A DNA stretch of 54,112 nucleotides from Pseudomonadota bacterium (GTDB lineage: Bacteria > Pseudomonadota > Gammaproteobacteria > Steroidobacterales > Steroidobacteraceae), in assembly GCA_021779535.1 (NCBI GenBank), contig JAJYAM010000011.1, forward strand, positions 1 through 54,112. The letters run 5' to 3'. Both the position numbers and the translations under genes were made by a program. This document shows, piece after piece, positions 40,616 through 49,584 of this stretch (positions within the stretch are counted from its first letter, which is position 1; each line of letters opens with the position of its first letter). Below the pieces are notes generated by a model. That model was not told where the DNA came from and ran no database searches. It saw only the letters and a program-made list of their open reading frames with translations.

Positions 40616-41020
40616 CTACAGGATCGCCGCGCTGACCGTATCGCCGCCGCTCGGATCGTGCGGCCGCGAACCGAAGCTCACCAACACCATCGCCGTCGTC
40701 CCGGTATTGCGGTATGCATGCGCGACACCCGGTGGGATCCGGAACCGCCACGCCTCGCCGGCCGGCACGTCGACGTCGTGCAGACCGTCCGCGTCGCGCC
40801 AGCGCACGAGGCAGGGACCGAACACCGTGGTGATTTCCCAGGCCTCGCGATGGTAGTGGTTGCCGCGCACCGCGTTCGGCCGCGTCAACACCACGTGGAC
40901 GTTGCGCTGGGCGGCGAGCGCCGGCTCGTCGACCGGCTCGAACAGGCTGCCCCGCTCATCGCTGTGCACCCGCAAGGTCTCGATCTCGACGCCACCCGCC
41001 GTCGTGGACGCCCGGCGCAT
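40616..41020 (-). CDS. Cupin protein of the sugar-nucleotide-epimerase-like / WxcM C-terminal type
   Basis: A 134-residue single-domain cupin. The metal-binding-like cupin motif 1 is NAVRGNHYHREAWEITTVFG and motif 2 is IPPGVAHAYRNTGTTAMVLVSF. The N-terminal part DERGSLFEPVDE...QRNVHVVLTRPNAVRGNHYH resembles dTDP-4-dehydrorhamnose 3,5-epimerase relatives and the C-terminal domain of polysaccharide biosynthesis proteins. Its ATG shares one base with the stop of the subtilase gene, so it is coupled to a secreted protease rather than to sugar genes. Substrate unknown. Confidence 0.75.
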   Translation of the reverse strand: MRRASTTAGGVEIETLRVHSDERGSLFEPVDEPALAAQRNVHVVLTRPNAVRGNHYHREAWEITTVFGPCLVRWRDADGLHDVDVPAGEAWRFRIPPGVAHAYRNTGTTAMVLVSFGSRPHDPSGGDTVSAAIL

Positions 41021-43659
41021 CACGCGCGCTGCCGGCGGCGCGCGGCGACGCCGAGCGCCCCGAGGCCGAGCAGTTCGGCCCAGCCGAGCGCCCCGCCGCC
41101 GCCGCTCGGCTGAGTGACGGTGAGCGAAGTCGTCGCCGCGACCGTGTTCGCACCCGCCGGTCCCGTGACCAGCGCGTTCGGACCGATCGTGATCGCGTAG
41201 GTGCCGGCGGCCGCGCTCTCGACCGACGCGGTCACGCTGCAACTGCCGTTCGCCGGCACCACCGCCCCGGTGATCGCGAAGGTGGTCGTCGTATAGGAGG
41301 CGGACTCCTGCCCTCCCGAGCAGCTCGTCGTCGTCTGCGGCGAGGACGCGATCGTCATGCCGCTCGGCAACGTGTAATTGAACGCCGCCTCGGTCAGCGC
41401 GAACGGATTCGGGTTCGTGAACGTGATCGTCAGGGTCGACACGGCGTTCGTCGCGACGCTCGCCGGCGCGACCGTCGCGGCGATCGTCGGCGCCACCGCG
41501 TTGAACGACACCGTGGTCGGGCACGCGCTCGCCGCGGTACCGGCGGACGCGGGCACGCCCGGCGCGGTCGGCACGCCGGTCGCCGGCACGTCGATCGTCG
41601 CGGTGTCGGTCGCGCCCGCCGAGTCCGTCACCGTCACGGTCAGGGTGCCGGCGGTCGTGCCGGGAATCACGCTGACCTGCGCGCCGTTCGCGGCGCCCGC
41701 GAGCTGCACTCCGCCACTCGCGACCCATGCGTAAGCCACGATCGTCCGGCCGCAGGAGGGCGCACTGCCGCTCGCATCGAACGTCGCGGTCTGCCCGGTC
41801 GCGACACTCGCGGGCAACACGACCGCGGCGATCGGCCGTTCGGCCGCATCGACCGCCGCGAGCGCATTCGCCATTCCGCTGCCGCACTGGCCGCTCGGCG
41901 GGCAGGAGCATTCGCCGGTCGTCGGGTCGGAGCTCGGGCACACCGGCAGATTGCCGGTGTTCGGCGGGAACGGCGTCGCGCTCGCCGCGAGCCGCGCGGC
42001 GAGCTGCACCGGCGTCAGGTTCTCGTTCACGGAGCGCATCAGCGCCGCGATCCCGGCGACGATCGGTGCGGAGAAGCTCGTGCCGAGGTTCGGGTTGCTC
42101 TGATCCGTGTAGGTGTTGCCGTTCGGGTCGGGCGTCGTCGTCCCGCTGTTCACCGTCGTATCGATCGAGCGCAGGCACGGGAAGACCGCGGACGGGTTGG
42201 TCGGGTCGTACTCGACGCAGTTGCCCGCGGGCGCCGACAGCGTGACCTCGGGCCCGGAGCTGCTGTAGCCGACCTTCGTGCCGACGTTGCGCAGGCCCGC
42301 GACCGCAACCACTCCGGGCACCAGCGCGCTGCAGTTCGCGGGTGCATCGACCGGCGCGGTGCTGCCCGGATTGCCGCCGTTGCCGGCCGAGGCGACCACC
42401 AGCACGCCGAGCCCGGTCACCTGGGTGAGCGCGCTCCGGTAGCTCGCCGGACAGGTGCCGCCGCCGCCGAGGCTCAGGTTGACGATGCTCGCCGGGTACG
42501 GATTGCTCGGGACCGCATTGCCCTGCGGATCGGTGACCGGCATCCCGGCCGCCCACTCGATCCCCGCGATGATGTCCGAGTCGTAGCCACCGCACTTGCC
42601 GAGCGCGCGGACCGGCAGCAGCCACGGGCCCCAGGTCATCCCGGCGATCCCGGCCGCGTTGTTGGTCAGCGCGCCGAGGATCCCGGACACCCGGGTGCCG
42701 TGCCAGGAACTGTCGACCGGCAGGTAGGTGCCGCTGGTCGTCCCCGGCTGGCCGCAAGTGGCCTGCGGAAACAGGTTGTTGCCATATTGATCCAGGTAGC
42801 TGAAATCCGTCTGGCTCACCCAGTCGCCCGGGTCCGACGGATCGGGATCCCAGCCGTCACCGTCGTTCGCGACCAGGTAGGTGCCGAGCGGGCCGGTCTG
42901 GCTCGCATTGTTGTTGCCGGTGCTGTAGTCCTGGCCGACGAAATCGTAGCCCGGCAGCAAGCGACCGCCGAAGCCCGCGCGACCGAGGTCCGGGTGGTCG
43001 AACAACACCCCGGTGTCGACGTCGGCGATCACGATCCCGGGGCTGCCGGTGGTGACCGCCCAGGCGTCGACCGCGTCGGTCGCCGCGAGGTCGTTGTCGG
43101 TCGGCGTCGCGGTCGACGGCGGTGCGCGCAGGTACCACTGTCCGTTCGAATAGGTCTGGGTCGGGGTACAGCCCTGGGCGCTCGTGCACACGGTCGTGCC
43201 GGTCGCCGGGAACAGCGGATCGTTCGGCGTGACCGCCTGCAACGCGAAGCGGCGATGGTCGACGCTCGCGAACGCGACCGCGGGATCGGCGCGCAGCTTC
43301 GCGAGCGCGCGCGCGACGGCGGTCCCGTACAAGGTGTGTGGCAGCACGAGCAGGTGCATGCTCGGCGTCAGCTGCCGCGTGGTTGCGACCGCGATCCCCG
43401 CGCGCCCGGCGAGCGCGATCGCATCGCGCGGCCAGGTGCGCGCCTGCACGAGGCGCCGCGCCTGCACGTGCGCATGGGCGGCGATCGAGGTCACCATCGC
43501 GTTCGACGAAGTGACCTTGAAGCCGACGATGATCCGGCTCGCCTCGGGCCCGATCGCGATGGGCACGCGCCGCACCGGGTTCCATTCCTGCGCCCGGGCG
43601 CTCGTCACCGCGAGCATTACCATCAGGCTCCCGGCCCACCAGCCGATCCGTCTCGTCAC
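41020..43659 (-). CDS. Secreted S8 (subtilisin-like) serine protease with PKD/DUF11-like repeats and GlyGly-CTERM tail
   Basis: An 879-residue exported protease. The signal peptide covers about residues 1-23 (cleavage after SARA). A propeptide region follows, then the catalytic domain with D215 (IADVDTG), H320 (SSWHGTRVSG) and S528 (LGTSFSAP). After it come a PKD-type beta-sandwich (~620-690) and a DUF11-like repeat (~710-840; TNAVSTLTITFTNPNPF). The C terminus has Gly4, a hydrophobic helix and an Arg-rich end (GGGGALGWAE ... RRRQRA), matching the GlyGly-CTERM sorting signal that rhombosortase processes on type II secreted proteins. Cysteine-rich CPSSDPTTGECSCPPSGQC near 575-597 suggests disulfides. 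Confidence 0.9.
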   Translation of the reverse strand: MTRRIGWWAGSLMVMLAVTSARAQEWNPVRRVPIAIGPEASRIIVGFKVTSSNAMVTSIAAHAHVQARRLVQARTWPRDAIALAGRAGIAVATTRQLTPSMHLLVLPHTLYGTAVARALAKLRADPAVAFASVDHRRFALQAVTPNDPLFPATGTTVCTSAQGCTPTQTYSNGQWYLRAPPSTATPTDNDLAATDAVDAWAVTTGSPGIVIADVDTGVLFDHPDLGRAGFGGRLLPGYDFVGQDYSTGNNNASQTGPLGTYLVANDGDGWDPDPSDPGDWVSQTDFSYLDQYGNNLFPQATCGQPGTTSGTYLPVDSSWHGTRVSGILGALTNNAAGIAGMTWGPWLLPVRALGKCGGYDSDIIAGIEWAAGMPVTDPQGNAVPSNPYPASIVNLSLGGGGTCPASYRSALTQVTGLGVLVVASAGNGGNPGSTAPVDAPANCSALVPGVVAVAGLRNVGTKVGYSSSGPEVTLSAPAGNCVEYDPTNPSAVFPCLRSIDTTVNSGTTTPDPNGNTYTDQSNPNLGTSFSAPIVAGIAALMRSVNENLTPVQLAARLAASATPFPPNTGNLPVCPSSDPTTGECSCPPSGQCGSGMANALAAVDAAERPIAAVVLPASVATGQTATFDASGSAPSCGRTIVAYAWVASGGVQLAGAANGAQVSVIPGTTAGTLTVTVTDSAGATDTATIDVPATGVPTAPGVPASAGTAASACPTTVSFNAVAPTIAATVAPASVATNAVSTLTITFTNPNPFALTEAAFNYTLPSGMTIASSPQTTTSCSGGQESASYTTTTFAITGAVVPANGSCSVTASVESAAAGTYAITIGPNALVTGPAGANTVAATTSLTVTQPSGGGGALGWAELLGLGALGVAARRRQRA

Positions 43660-43696
43660 GTTGGCACTCCGCGCAGCATCCCCGCGGGCATTCTAG

Positions 43697-43702
43697 TACA
43701 AT
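43697..43702 (+). promoter_or_regulatory. -10 box for the aldehyde dehydrogenase gene
   Basis: TACAAT in the context TAGTACAATGGCG, the same context as the tatD box. Predicted start is about 43709, giving a leader of about 34 nt with AAGGA before ATG 43743. Confidence 0.4.
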
Positions 43703-43742
43703 GGCGACATTCCCCGACGAACGTTTTGCGAAGGATGGAACC

Positions 43743-45173
43743 ATGTACGACGAGCGCAAGTTCTACATCGACGGCCGCTGGGTCGATCCGGTCGAACCGA
43801 AGACCTTCGATGTGATCAATCCCGCGACCGAGACGGTCGCCGGCACGATCTCGATGGGCGGTCCGAAGGACGTCGAACTCGCGGTCGCGGCGGCGCGGCG
43901 CGCATTCGACGAGTTCTCGCGGACGACCCCCGCGGAACGCCTCGCGCTGCTCGAACGGATGCTGGAACGCTACCAGGCGCACTACGAGGAGATCGCGGCC
44001 GCGATCTCGGTCGAGATGGGCGCGCCGATCACGCTCGCGAAGGGCTCGCAGGCCGGCTGCGGCACCGGCCACCTCGGCGCGATGATCGAAGTGATGAAGA
44101 CGTTCCGGTTCGAGGAGATGCGCGGCAAGACGCGGATCACGCTCGAGCCGGTCGGCGTGTGCGCGCTGATCACGCCGTGGAACTGGCCGGTGAACCAGGT
44201 CGCCGCGAAGGTCGTGCCGGCGTTCGCGGCCGGCTGCACGATGGTGCTGAAGCCCTCGGAGTTCTCGCCGTTCAGCGCGATCCTCTGGGCGAAGGTGATG
44301 CACGAGGCCGGCGTGCCGAAGGGCGTGTTCAATCTCGTGAACGGCGACGGCCCGAACGTCGGCGCCCCGCTCGCCTCGCACCCGGACGTCGACATGGTCG
44401 CGTTCACCGGATCGACCCGCGCCGGCACCGAGATCGCGAAGAGCGCGGCGGCGACCGTGAAGCGCGTCCAGCAGGAACTCGGCGGCAAGTCGCCCAACAT
44501 CCTGCTGGAGGATGCGGATCTCGAGCGCGCGATCAAGCGCAGCGTGCTGCATGTCTTCCAGAACACCGGGCAGTCCTGCAACGCGCCGACGCGGCTGCTC
44601 GTGCCGGCGTCGAAGCTCGCGGAGGTCGAAGCGCTGGCGCAGAAGATCGCGGCCGGCGTCGTGGTCGGCGATCCCGCGTCGCCGACCACGACGATGGGAC
44701 CGGTCGTCTCCCGGATCCAGTACGATCGCGTCCAGTCCTACATCCACAAGGGCATCGCCGAGGGCGCGAAACTGCTGGTCGGCGGACCGGGCCGCCCCGA
44801 GGGCCTCACGAAGGGCTACTACGTGCGGCCGACGATCTTCTCGAACGTGCGCAACGACATGACGATCGCGCGCGAAGAGATCTTCGGGCCGGTGCTGTCC
44901 ATCCTGCCCTACCAGAGCGAAGAGGAAGCGATCCGGGTCGCGAACGACACGCCGTACGGCCTCGCGGGCTACGTCTGGTCGCGCGACAACGCGCACGCGC
45001 GCCGCGTCGCCAGCCGGATCAGGGCCGGTCAAGTCGCGATCAACGGCGCTTCCGGCGACTGGCAGACCCCGTTCGGCGGCTTCAAGATGTCCGGCAACGG
45101 GCGCGAGTACGGCGAGTACGGGCTGCGCGATTTCCTCGAGACGAAGGCGATGATCGGGGTCGACGCCGCCTGA
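43743..45173 (+). CDS. NAD-dependent aldehyde dehydrogenase family protein
   Basis: A 476-residue soluble aldehyde dehydrogenase. The nucleophilic cysteine is in NTGQSCNAPTRL and the general-base glutamate is in QQELGGKSPNIL. Cofactor-binding segments are TPWNWPVNQVAAKVVPAFAAGC and VAFTGSTRAGTEIAKSA. GPVLSILPYQSEEEAI and NGRE near the C terminus are family-typical. I chose ATG 43743 (MYDERKFYIDGRW) with AAGGA upstream; an earlier ATG at 43701 lies inside the putative -10 box. Substrate not assignable. It is followed 17 nt later by an ABC transporter ATPase gene, so it may share a transcript with that module. Confidence 0.9.
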   Translation: MYDERKFYIDGRWVDPVEPKTFDVINPATETVAGTISMGGPKDVELAVAAARRAFDEFSRTTPAERLALLERMLERYQAHYEEIAAAISVEMGAPITLAKGSQAGCGTGHLGAMIEVMKTFRFEEMRGKTRITLEPVGVCALITPWNWPVNQVAAKVVPAFAAGCTMVLKPSEFSPFSAILWAKVMHEAGVPKGVFNLVNGDGPNVGAPLASHPDVDMVAFTGSTRAGTEIAKSAAATVKRVQQELGGKSPNILLEDADLERAIKRSVLHVFQNTGQSCNAPTRLLVPASKLAEVEALAQKIAAGVVVGDPASPTTTMGPVVSRIQYDRVQSYIHKGIAEGAKLLVGGPGRPEGLTKGYYVRPTIFSNVRNDMTIAREEIFGPVLSILPYQSEEEAIRVANDTPYGLAGYVWSRDNAHARRVASRIRAGQVAINGASGDWQTPFGGFKMSGNGREYGEYGLRDFLETKAMIGVDAA

Positions 45174-45190
45174 GGCCGGCGGCGGCCGCG

Positions 45191-45898
45191 ATGAGCGCCG
45201 CACTCCCGACGCCCGCGGGTGGACCCGTGCTGCGGCTCGACGCGGTGCGCAAGCGCTACCGGCCCGACCGGCCGGCGGTGCTCGACGGCGTCGATCTCGA
45301 AGTCGCCGCGGGCGAGTACGTCGCGATCATGGGTGAGTCGGGCGTCGGCAAGACGACGCTGCTGCACCTGATCGCGGGTCTCGACCGGCCGGATTCGGGG
45401 CACGCGTGGCTCGACGGCGTCGATCTCGCGACGCTCGACGACGACGCGCGGACCTTGCTGCGCCGGCGCTCGGTCGGTTTCGTGTTCCAGGCGTTCCACG
45501 TGCTGCCCTACCTGACGGTCCGCCAGAACGTCGAGCTGCCGCTGCGGCTGCTCGGCATCGGCGCCGCGGAGCGGCGCGCGCGCACCGATCGGCTCCTCGA
45601 AGCGCTTGGCCTCGCGCCGCTCGCGGCACGCCGCCCGCGCGAGCTCTCCGGAGGCGAGATCCAGCGAATCGCGATCGCCCGCGCCCTCGTGCACGAGCCG
45701 CGCATCGTGCTCGCCGACGAGCCGACCGGCAATCTCGATCCGGGCACCGCGGCCCGCACGCTCGCGCTGCTGCGTGCGCAGGTCAGGGCGCAAGCGACGG
45801 CCGCGGTGCTGATCACCCATTCGCTCGCCGCCGCGCGCACCGCGGACCGGATCCTCGTGCTCGATTCGCGCGGACTCTCGCCGCTCGAGGCGTCTTGA
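45191..45898 (+). CDS. ABC transporter ATP-binding protein (LolD/MacB/AttE-like)
   Basis: A 235-residue nucleotide-binding subunit. Walker A GESGVGKTT is at 48-56, the Q-loop near 100 (VFQAFHVLPYLTV), the signature LSGGEIQRIAIARAL at 152-166, Walker B IVLADEP with D176/E177 and the H-loop ITHS near 209. The sequence belongs to the class driving FtsX-like permeases (lipoprotein or peptide extrusion). Its stop overlaps the TTG start of the permease gene. With the permease and AttH-like protein it forms a three-gene module like Agrobacterium attEFGH. Confidence 0.92.
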   Translation: MSAALPTPAGGPVLRLDAVRKRYRPDRPAVLDGVDLEVAAGEYVAIMGESGVGKTTLLHLIAGLDRPDSGHAWLDGVDLATLDDDARTLLRRRSVGFVFQAFHVLPYLTVRQNVELPLRLLGIGAAERRARTDRLLEALGLAPLAARRPRELSGGEIQRIAIARALVHEPRIVLADEPTGNLDPGTAARTLALLRAQVRAQATAAVLITHSLAAARTADRILVLDSRGLSPLEAS

Positions 45899-48435
45899 GC
45901 CCGCGCGCCGCGGCGATCGGGTCCGCGCTCGGCGTGTGGCGCACGCTGCTCGCCTCCCAGTTGCGCGAGCAACCGGCGCGCCTCGCGCTCGGCGTGCTCG
46001 CGATCGCGCTCGGCGTCGCGCTCGCCTCCGCGATCTACCGGGTCAACGCGGTCGCGGTCGCGCAGTTCGACGGAGCCGCGCGCCGGCTGATCGGCGCCGC
46101 CGACCTCGTCGTGCGCGGTTCCCGCACGGGCTTCGACGAGCGGCTGTTCCCACGCCTCGCGCGCGACCCGCAGGTGCGCGCGGCGGATCCGGTGCTCGAG
46201 GTTTCCGCGGCGATCTCGGCTCGGCACACGCCGCTGCGCGTGATCGGGATCGATCCGTTTCGCGCGGCCGCGTTCGGGGGCCCGCTGCTCGGCGCGCTCG
46301 GCGCGTCCGCACGCGAGCTGCTGCGGCCCGACGCGATCCTGCTGAGCGCCGCGGCGGCCGCCCATCTCGGGGTCGGCCGCGGTGCGATCCTGCGCGTCGT
46401 CGTCGGCGACGCGGTCCGTCCGCTGCGCGTCGTCGCCGTCCTGCCGGCGGGCGCCGATCCGCAGGCGCTCGGGGTGATGGACATCGCCTCCGCCCAGTGG
46501 GCGTTCGACCGGGTCGGACGCTTGAGCCGGATCGACCTGCGGCTCGAACCGGGCGTCGATCCGCAAGGCTTCGGCGCCCGCCTCGCGCGCCATCTGCCGT
46601 TCGGCGTCCACGTGATCGGCGCCGGCGAGGACACGGGCCGCGCCGCGGCCGCGACCCGCGCGTACCGGGTGAACCTCGATCTGCTCGCGTCGATCGCGCT
46701 GTGGACCGGCGCGTTCCTGATCTACGCGACCCAGTCGCTCGCGGTGCTGCGCCGGCGCGGGTCGCTCGCGCTGCTGCGCGCGATCGGCGTGACCCGCGGC
46801 GAGCTCGAGATCGCGCTCGCGGCCGAGGGCGCGAGCCTCGGCGCGCTCGGCGCGCTGCTCGGTCTCGGCGCCGGCGGACTGCTCGCCTCCGCCGCGCTCG
46901 CGCATTTCGGCGGCGACCTCGGGGTCCGTTCGCTGGGCATCGCCGGTGCCGCGCCCGCCGCCGGCCCCGCGGCGAGCGCCGCGTTCTTCGCGCTGGGCAC
47001 CGCGGTCGCGACCCTCGGCGCATGGGTTCCCGCGCACGCGGCCGCGGCGGAGCCGCCCGCCGCCGCGCTGAAGGGTGCGAGCAGAGCGGTCCAGGCCGCG
47101 CCCGCCGCCGGACGCGGATTCGCGGGTCTCGCGCTGTGCGCCGCGGGCGTCGGGTTCGCGTTCCTGCCGCCGATCGGCGGTCTGCCGGTATTCGGTTATG
47201 CCGCGATCGCTGCGCTCCTGCTCGGCGCCGTGATGATCGTCCCGGCGACGACGTTCGCGCTGTTGCGCGCGTTGCCGGACAGCGGGCGGGTATTGCTCGA
47301 CACCGCGATCGCGCAGCTGCGCGACGGCATCGGACCGGCGACCGCGAGCCTGGATGCGGTGCTCGTCAGTTTCGCGTTGATGGTCGCGATGACCACGATG
47401 GTGCACTCCTTCCGGGTCTCGTTCGAGCGCTGGCTCGGTCAACTCCTGCCCGCCGATGTCGAGATGCGCGTGCCGCTCGGGGCCGATACGGCCCGATGGA
47501 GCCCGGGCGAACAGGCGCGAATCGCCGCGATCGCGGGCGTCGCGCGGGCCGAGTTTCGACGTACGCGCCGGATCGCGCTCGATCCAGGGCGGCCGCCGAT
47601 CACGCTGATCGCGCGGCGCATCTCCGTCCAGGACGCCGGTACCGTGCTCCCGCTGGTCCGCGAGACCCGAAGAGCGCTCCCCGCATCGAGTCCACCGGCG
47701 TGGATCTCGGAAGGCTTCGAAGACCTCTACGGCGCGAAGGTCGGCGACCTGCTGCAACTGCCGATCGACGGCACGCCGCAGCGCTTCGTGGTCGCCGGGA
47801 TATGGCGCGACTATGCGCGCAGCGACGGCTCCGTCGTCGTTCCGCGCGCCGCCTACGCCGCGGCCACCGGCGATCGCACCGCGACCGAAGGGTCGCTGTG
47901 GCTCACGCCCGGCGCGAACGTGGCCGCGATCGAGACGCAGGTCCGCGCGGTGCTCGCGCCGGCCGACGCGCTCGAGATCCGCACGTCCCGCGCGATCCGC
48001 GCGCGCTCGCTCCGGGTCTTCGACCAGGCGTTCGCGATCACCTACGCGCTCGAGGCCGTCGCGGTCGCGATCGGCATCGCCGGCGTCGGCTTCGCGATCG
48101 GTTCCACGGCGACCGCACGGCGCGCGGAATTCGGGATGCTCCGGCACCTCGGACTGCGCCGTCGCGACGTGATCGCGCTGCTTGCCGAGGAAGGGATCGT
48201 GCTCACCACGCTCGGCGTGCTGTACGGTTGGGCCCTCGGGCTCGTCGTGAGTTTCGTGCTGATCGACGTCGTGAACCGCCAGTCCTTCCACTGGAGCATC
48301 GATCCGTCGGTGCCGCTCGGCGAACTGCTGGCGCTCGGCGCGATTCTGGTCGCCGCCGCGGCGGCGACCGCATTGATCGCCGGCCGCGGCGCGGTGGCCG
48401 CGGAGGCGATCCAGGCGGTCCGGGAGGACTGGTGA
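45895..48435 (+). CDS. ABC transporter permease with two FtsX-like halves
   Basis: About 846 residues. An N-terminal membrane segment (LALGVLAIALGVALASAIY) precedes a periplasmic region, then two sets of FtsX-type transmembrane helices (for example LDLLASIALWTGAFLIYATQSL, and AVAVAIGIAGVGFAIGS near the C terminus), with AEFGMLRHLGLRRRDVIALLAEEGIVLT matching the FtsX repeat and RGSLALLRAIGVTRGELEIALAAEGA its first copy. The start is uncertain: TTG 45895 overlaps the ATPase stop, GTG 45934 is the alternative. The stop overlaps the GTG of the AttH-like gene. This architecture moves substrates out of the inner membrane or periplasm by mechanotransmission. Confidence 0.88.
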   Translation: MSPRAAAIGSALGVWRTLLASQLREQPARLALGVLAIALGVALASAIYRVNAVAVAQFDGAARRLIGAADLVVRGSRTGFDERLFPRLARDPQVRAADPVLEVSAAISARHTPLRVIGIDPFRAAAFGGPLLGALGASARELLRPDAILLSAAAAAHLGVGRGAILRVVVGDAVRPLRVVAVLPAGADPQALGVMDIASAQWAFDRVGRLSRIDLRLEPGVDPQGFGARLARHLPFGVHVIGAGEDTGRAAAATRAYRVNLDLLASIALWTGAFLIYATQSLAVLRRRGSLALLRAIGVTRGELEIALAAEGASLGALGALLGLGAGGLLASAALAHFGGDLGVRSLGIAGAAPAAGPAASAAFFALGTAVATLGAWVPAHAAAAEPPAAALKGASRAVQAAPAAGRGFAGLALCAAGVGFAFLPPIGGLPVFGYAAIAALLLGAVMIVPATTFALLRALPDSGRVLLDTAIAQLRDGIGPATASLDAVLVSFALMVAMTTMVHSFRVSFERWLGQLLPADVEMRVPLGADTARWSPGEQARIAAIAGVARAEFRRTRRIALDPGRPPITLIARRISVQDAGTVLPLVRETRRALPASSPPAWISEGFEDLYGAKVGDLLQLPIDGTPQRFVVAGIWRDYARSDGSVVVPRAAYAAATGDRTATEGSLWLTPGANVAAIETQVRAVLAPADALEIRTSRAIRARSLRVFDQAFAITYALEAVAVAIGIAGVGFAIGSTATARRAEFGMLRHLGLRRRDVIALLAEEGIVLTTLGVLYGWALGLVVSFVLIDVVNRQSFHWSIDPSVPLGELLALGAILVAAAAATALIAGRGAVAAEAIQAVREDW

Positions 48436-49556
48436 AACGCCTGCTCGGGACGCTGTTCGCGGTCACGCCGATGCTCGCGTTCACGCTCGCCGCCGCGCCG
48501 CGCACGCTCGAGCCGGGCGCGGCGCCGACGCTGGCACCGGTGCCCGACACGACCTACGCGCAGGTTCTGCCGGGCCGCGTGTTGCGGTTTCCCGGCGATC
48601 TCGGCGCCCATCCGCGATTCCGCACCGAATGGTGGTACGTGACCGGCTGGCTGCACACCGCCGCCGGCGCCCCGCTCGGATTTCAGATCACGTTCTTCCG
48701 CGAACGTCCCGACATCTGGCGCGGCAATCCGAGCGCGTTCACGCCGCGCCAGATCCTGATCGCCCATTGCGCGCTCGCCGATCCGGCGCACCGATCGCTG
48801 TGGCGGGCGCAGCGGATCGAGCGCGCCGGCTTCGGCCTCGCCGGCGCGGGCACCGGCGACACCGCGGTCTGGATCGGTCGCTGGCGCCTGGTTCACCGCG
48901 GCGGGATATACCGGGGCCGCTGCAAGGGCGCCGACTTCGGGCTCGATCTCGCGTTCACGCCGACCGAGCCGCCGCTGCCGAACGGCGTCGACGGCTACAG
49001 TCGAAAAGGCGCTGGTCCGGACGCCGCGAGCGAGTACTACAGCATCCCGCAACTGCGCGTGTCCGGGCACGTCGACCGCCGCGGCCACGCGGACCCGGTG
49101 ACGGGCGACGCGTGGCTCGACCACGAGTGGTCGAGTGCGTACCTCTCTCGGTCCGCGGTCGGATGGGATTGGATCGGCGTGAACCTGCGCGACGGCGGAT
49201 CGGTGATGGCGTTTCGGATCCGCGGCGCGAACGGCGCGGTGCTCTGGGCGGGCGGCACCGTGACCGACGCGAACCATCGGATCCGGATCCTGTCCCCGGA
49301 CGAGGTCCGGTTCACGCCGCTGCGCGACTGGACCTCGCCGCGGACCGGGATTCGCTTTCCCGTCGAGTGGCGCATCCACGCGGGCGATCAACGCCTCATG
49401 CTGCGCCCGCTCCTCGACGACCAGGAGAACGACGCGCGCGCGACCAGCGGCGCGGTGTACTGGGAAGGCGCGGTTCGCGCGCTACAGCAGGGCCGCGTCG
49501 TCGGTCACGGTTATCTCGAGCTCACCGGCTACGGCGCGCCGTTGCGCCTGCGATGA
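48432..49556 (+). CDS. AttH-like secreted lipocalin (CrtC/hydroxyneurosporene-dehydrogenase family)
   Basis: A 374-residue protein starting at GTG 48432 with a signal peptide (KRLLGTLFAVTPMLAFTLAAA). The mature part has the AttH/carotenoid-1,2-hydratase pattern: FPGDLGAHPRFRTEWWYVTGWL, GFQITFFRERP, AHCALADPAHRS, YYSIPQLRVSGHV, GDAWLDHEWSSAYLSRSAVGWDWIGVNL and YWEGAVRALQQGRVVGHGYLELTGY. It is a double-lipocalin fold, expected in the periplasm. In this family an ABC transporter is commonly encoded alongside, as here (ATPase, permease, AttH all overlapping). The ligand is unknown; carotenoid hydratase activity is unlikely without carotenoid genes nearby. Confidence 0.87.
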   Translation: MKRLLGTLFAVTPMLAFTLAAAPRTLEPGAAPTLAPVPDTTYAQVLPGRVLRFPGDLGAHPRFRTEWWYVTGWLHTAAGAPLGFQITFFRERPDIWRGNPSAFTPRQILIAHCALADPAHRSLWRAQRIERAGFGLAGAGTGDTAVWIGRWRLVHRGGIYRGRCKGADFGLDLAFTPTEPPLPNGVDGYSRKGAGPDAASEYYSIPQLRVSGHVDRRGHADPVTGDAWLDHEWSSAYLSRSAVGWDWIGVNLRDGGSVMAFRIRGANGAVLWAGGTVTDANHRIRILSPDEVRFTPLRDWTSPRTGIRFPVEWRIHAGDQRLMLRPLLDDQENDARATSGAVYWEGAVRALQQGRVVGHGYLELTGYGAPLRLR

Positions 49557-49584
49557 CCCTCCCCCGCCCGCCGCGGCGTGCGCC

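Noticed and set aside
45508-48291. 927-codon minus-strand frame opposite the ABC permease
   Set aside because: Arg/Glu/Ala-rich shadow; the plus strand has overlapping junctions and membrane-protein pattern.
48432-49556. Carotenoid 1,2-hydratase (CrtC) function for the AttH-like gene
   Set aside because: The family includes CrtC, but there are no carotenoid genes, and the signal peptide plus overlapping ABC genes fit an AttH-type periplasmic role better.
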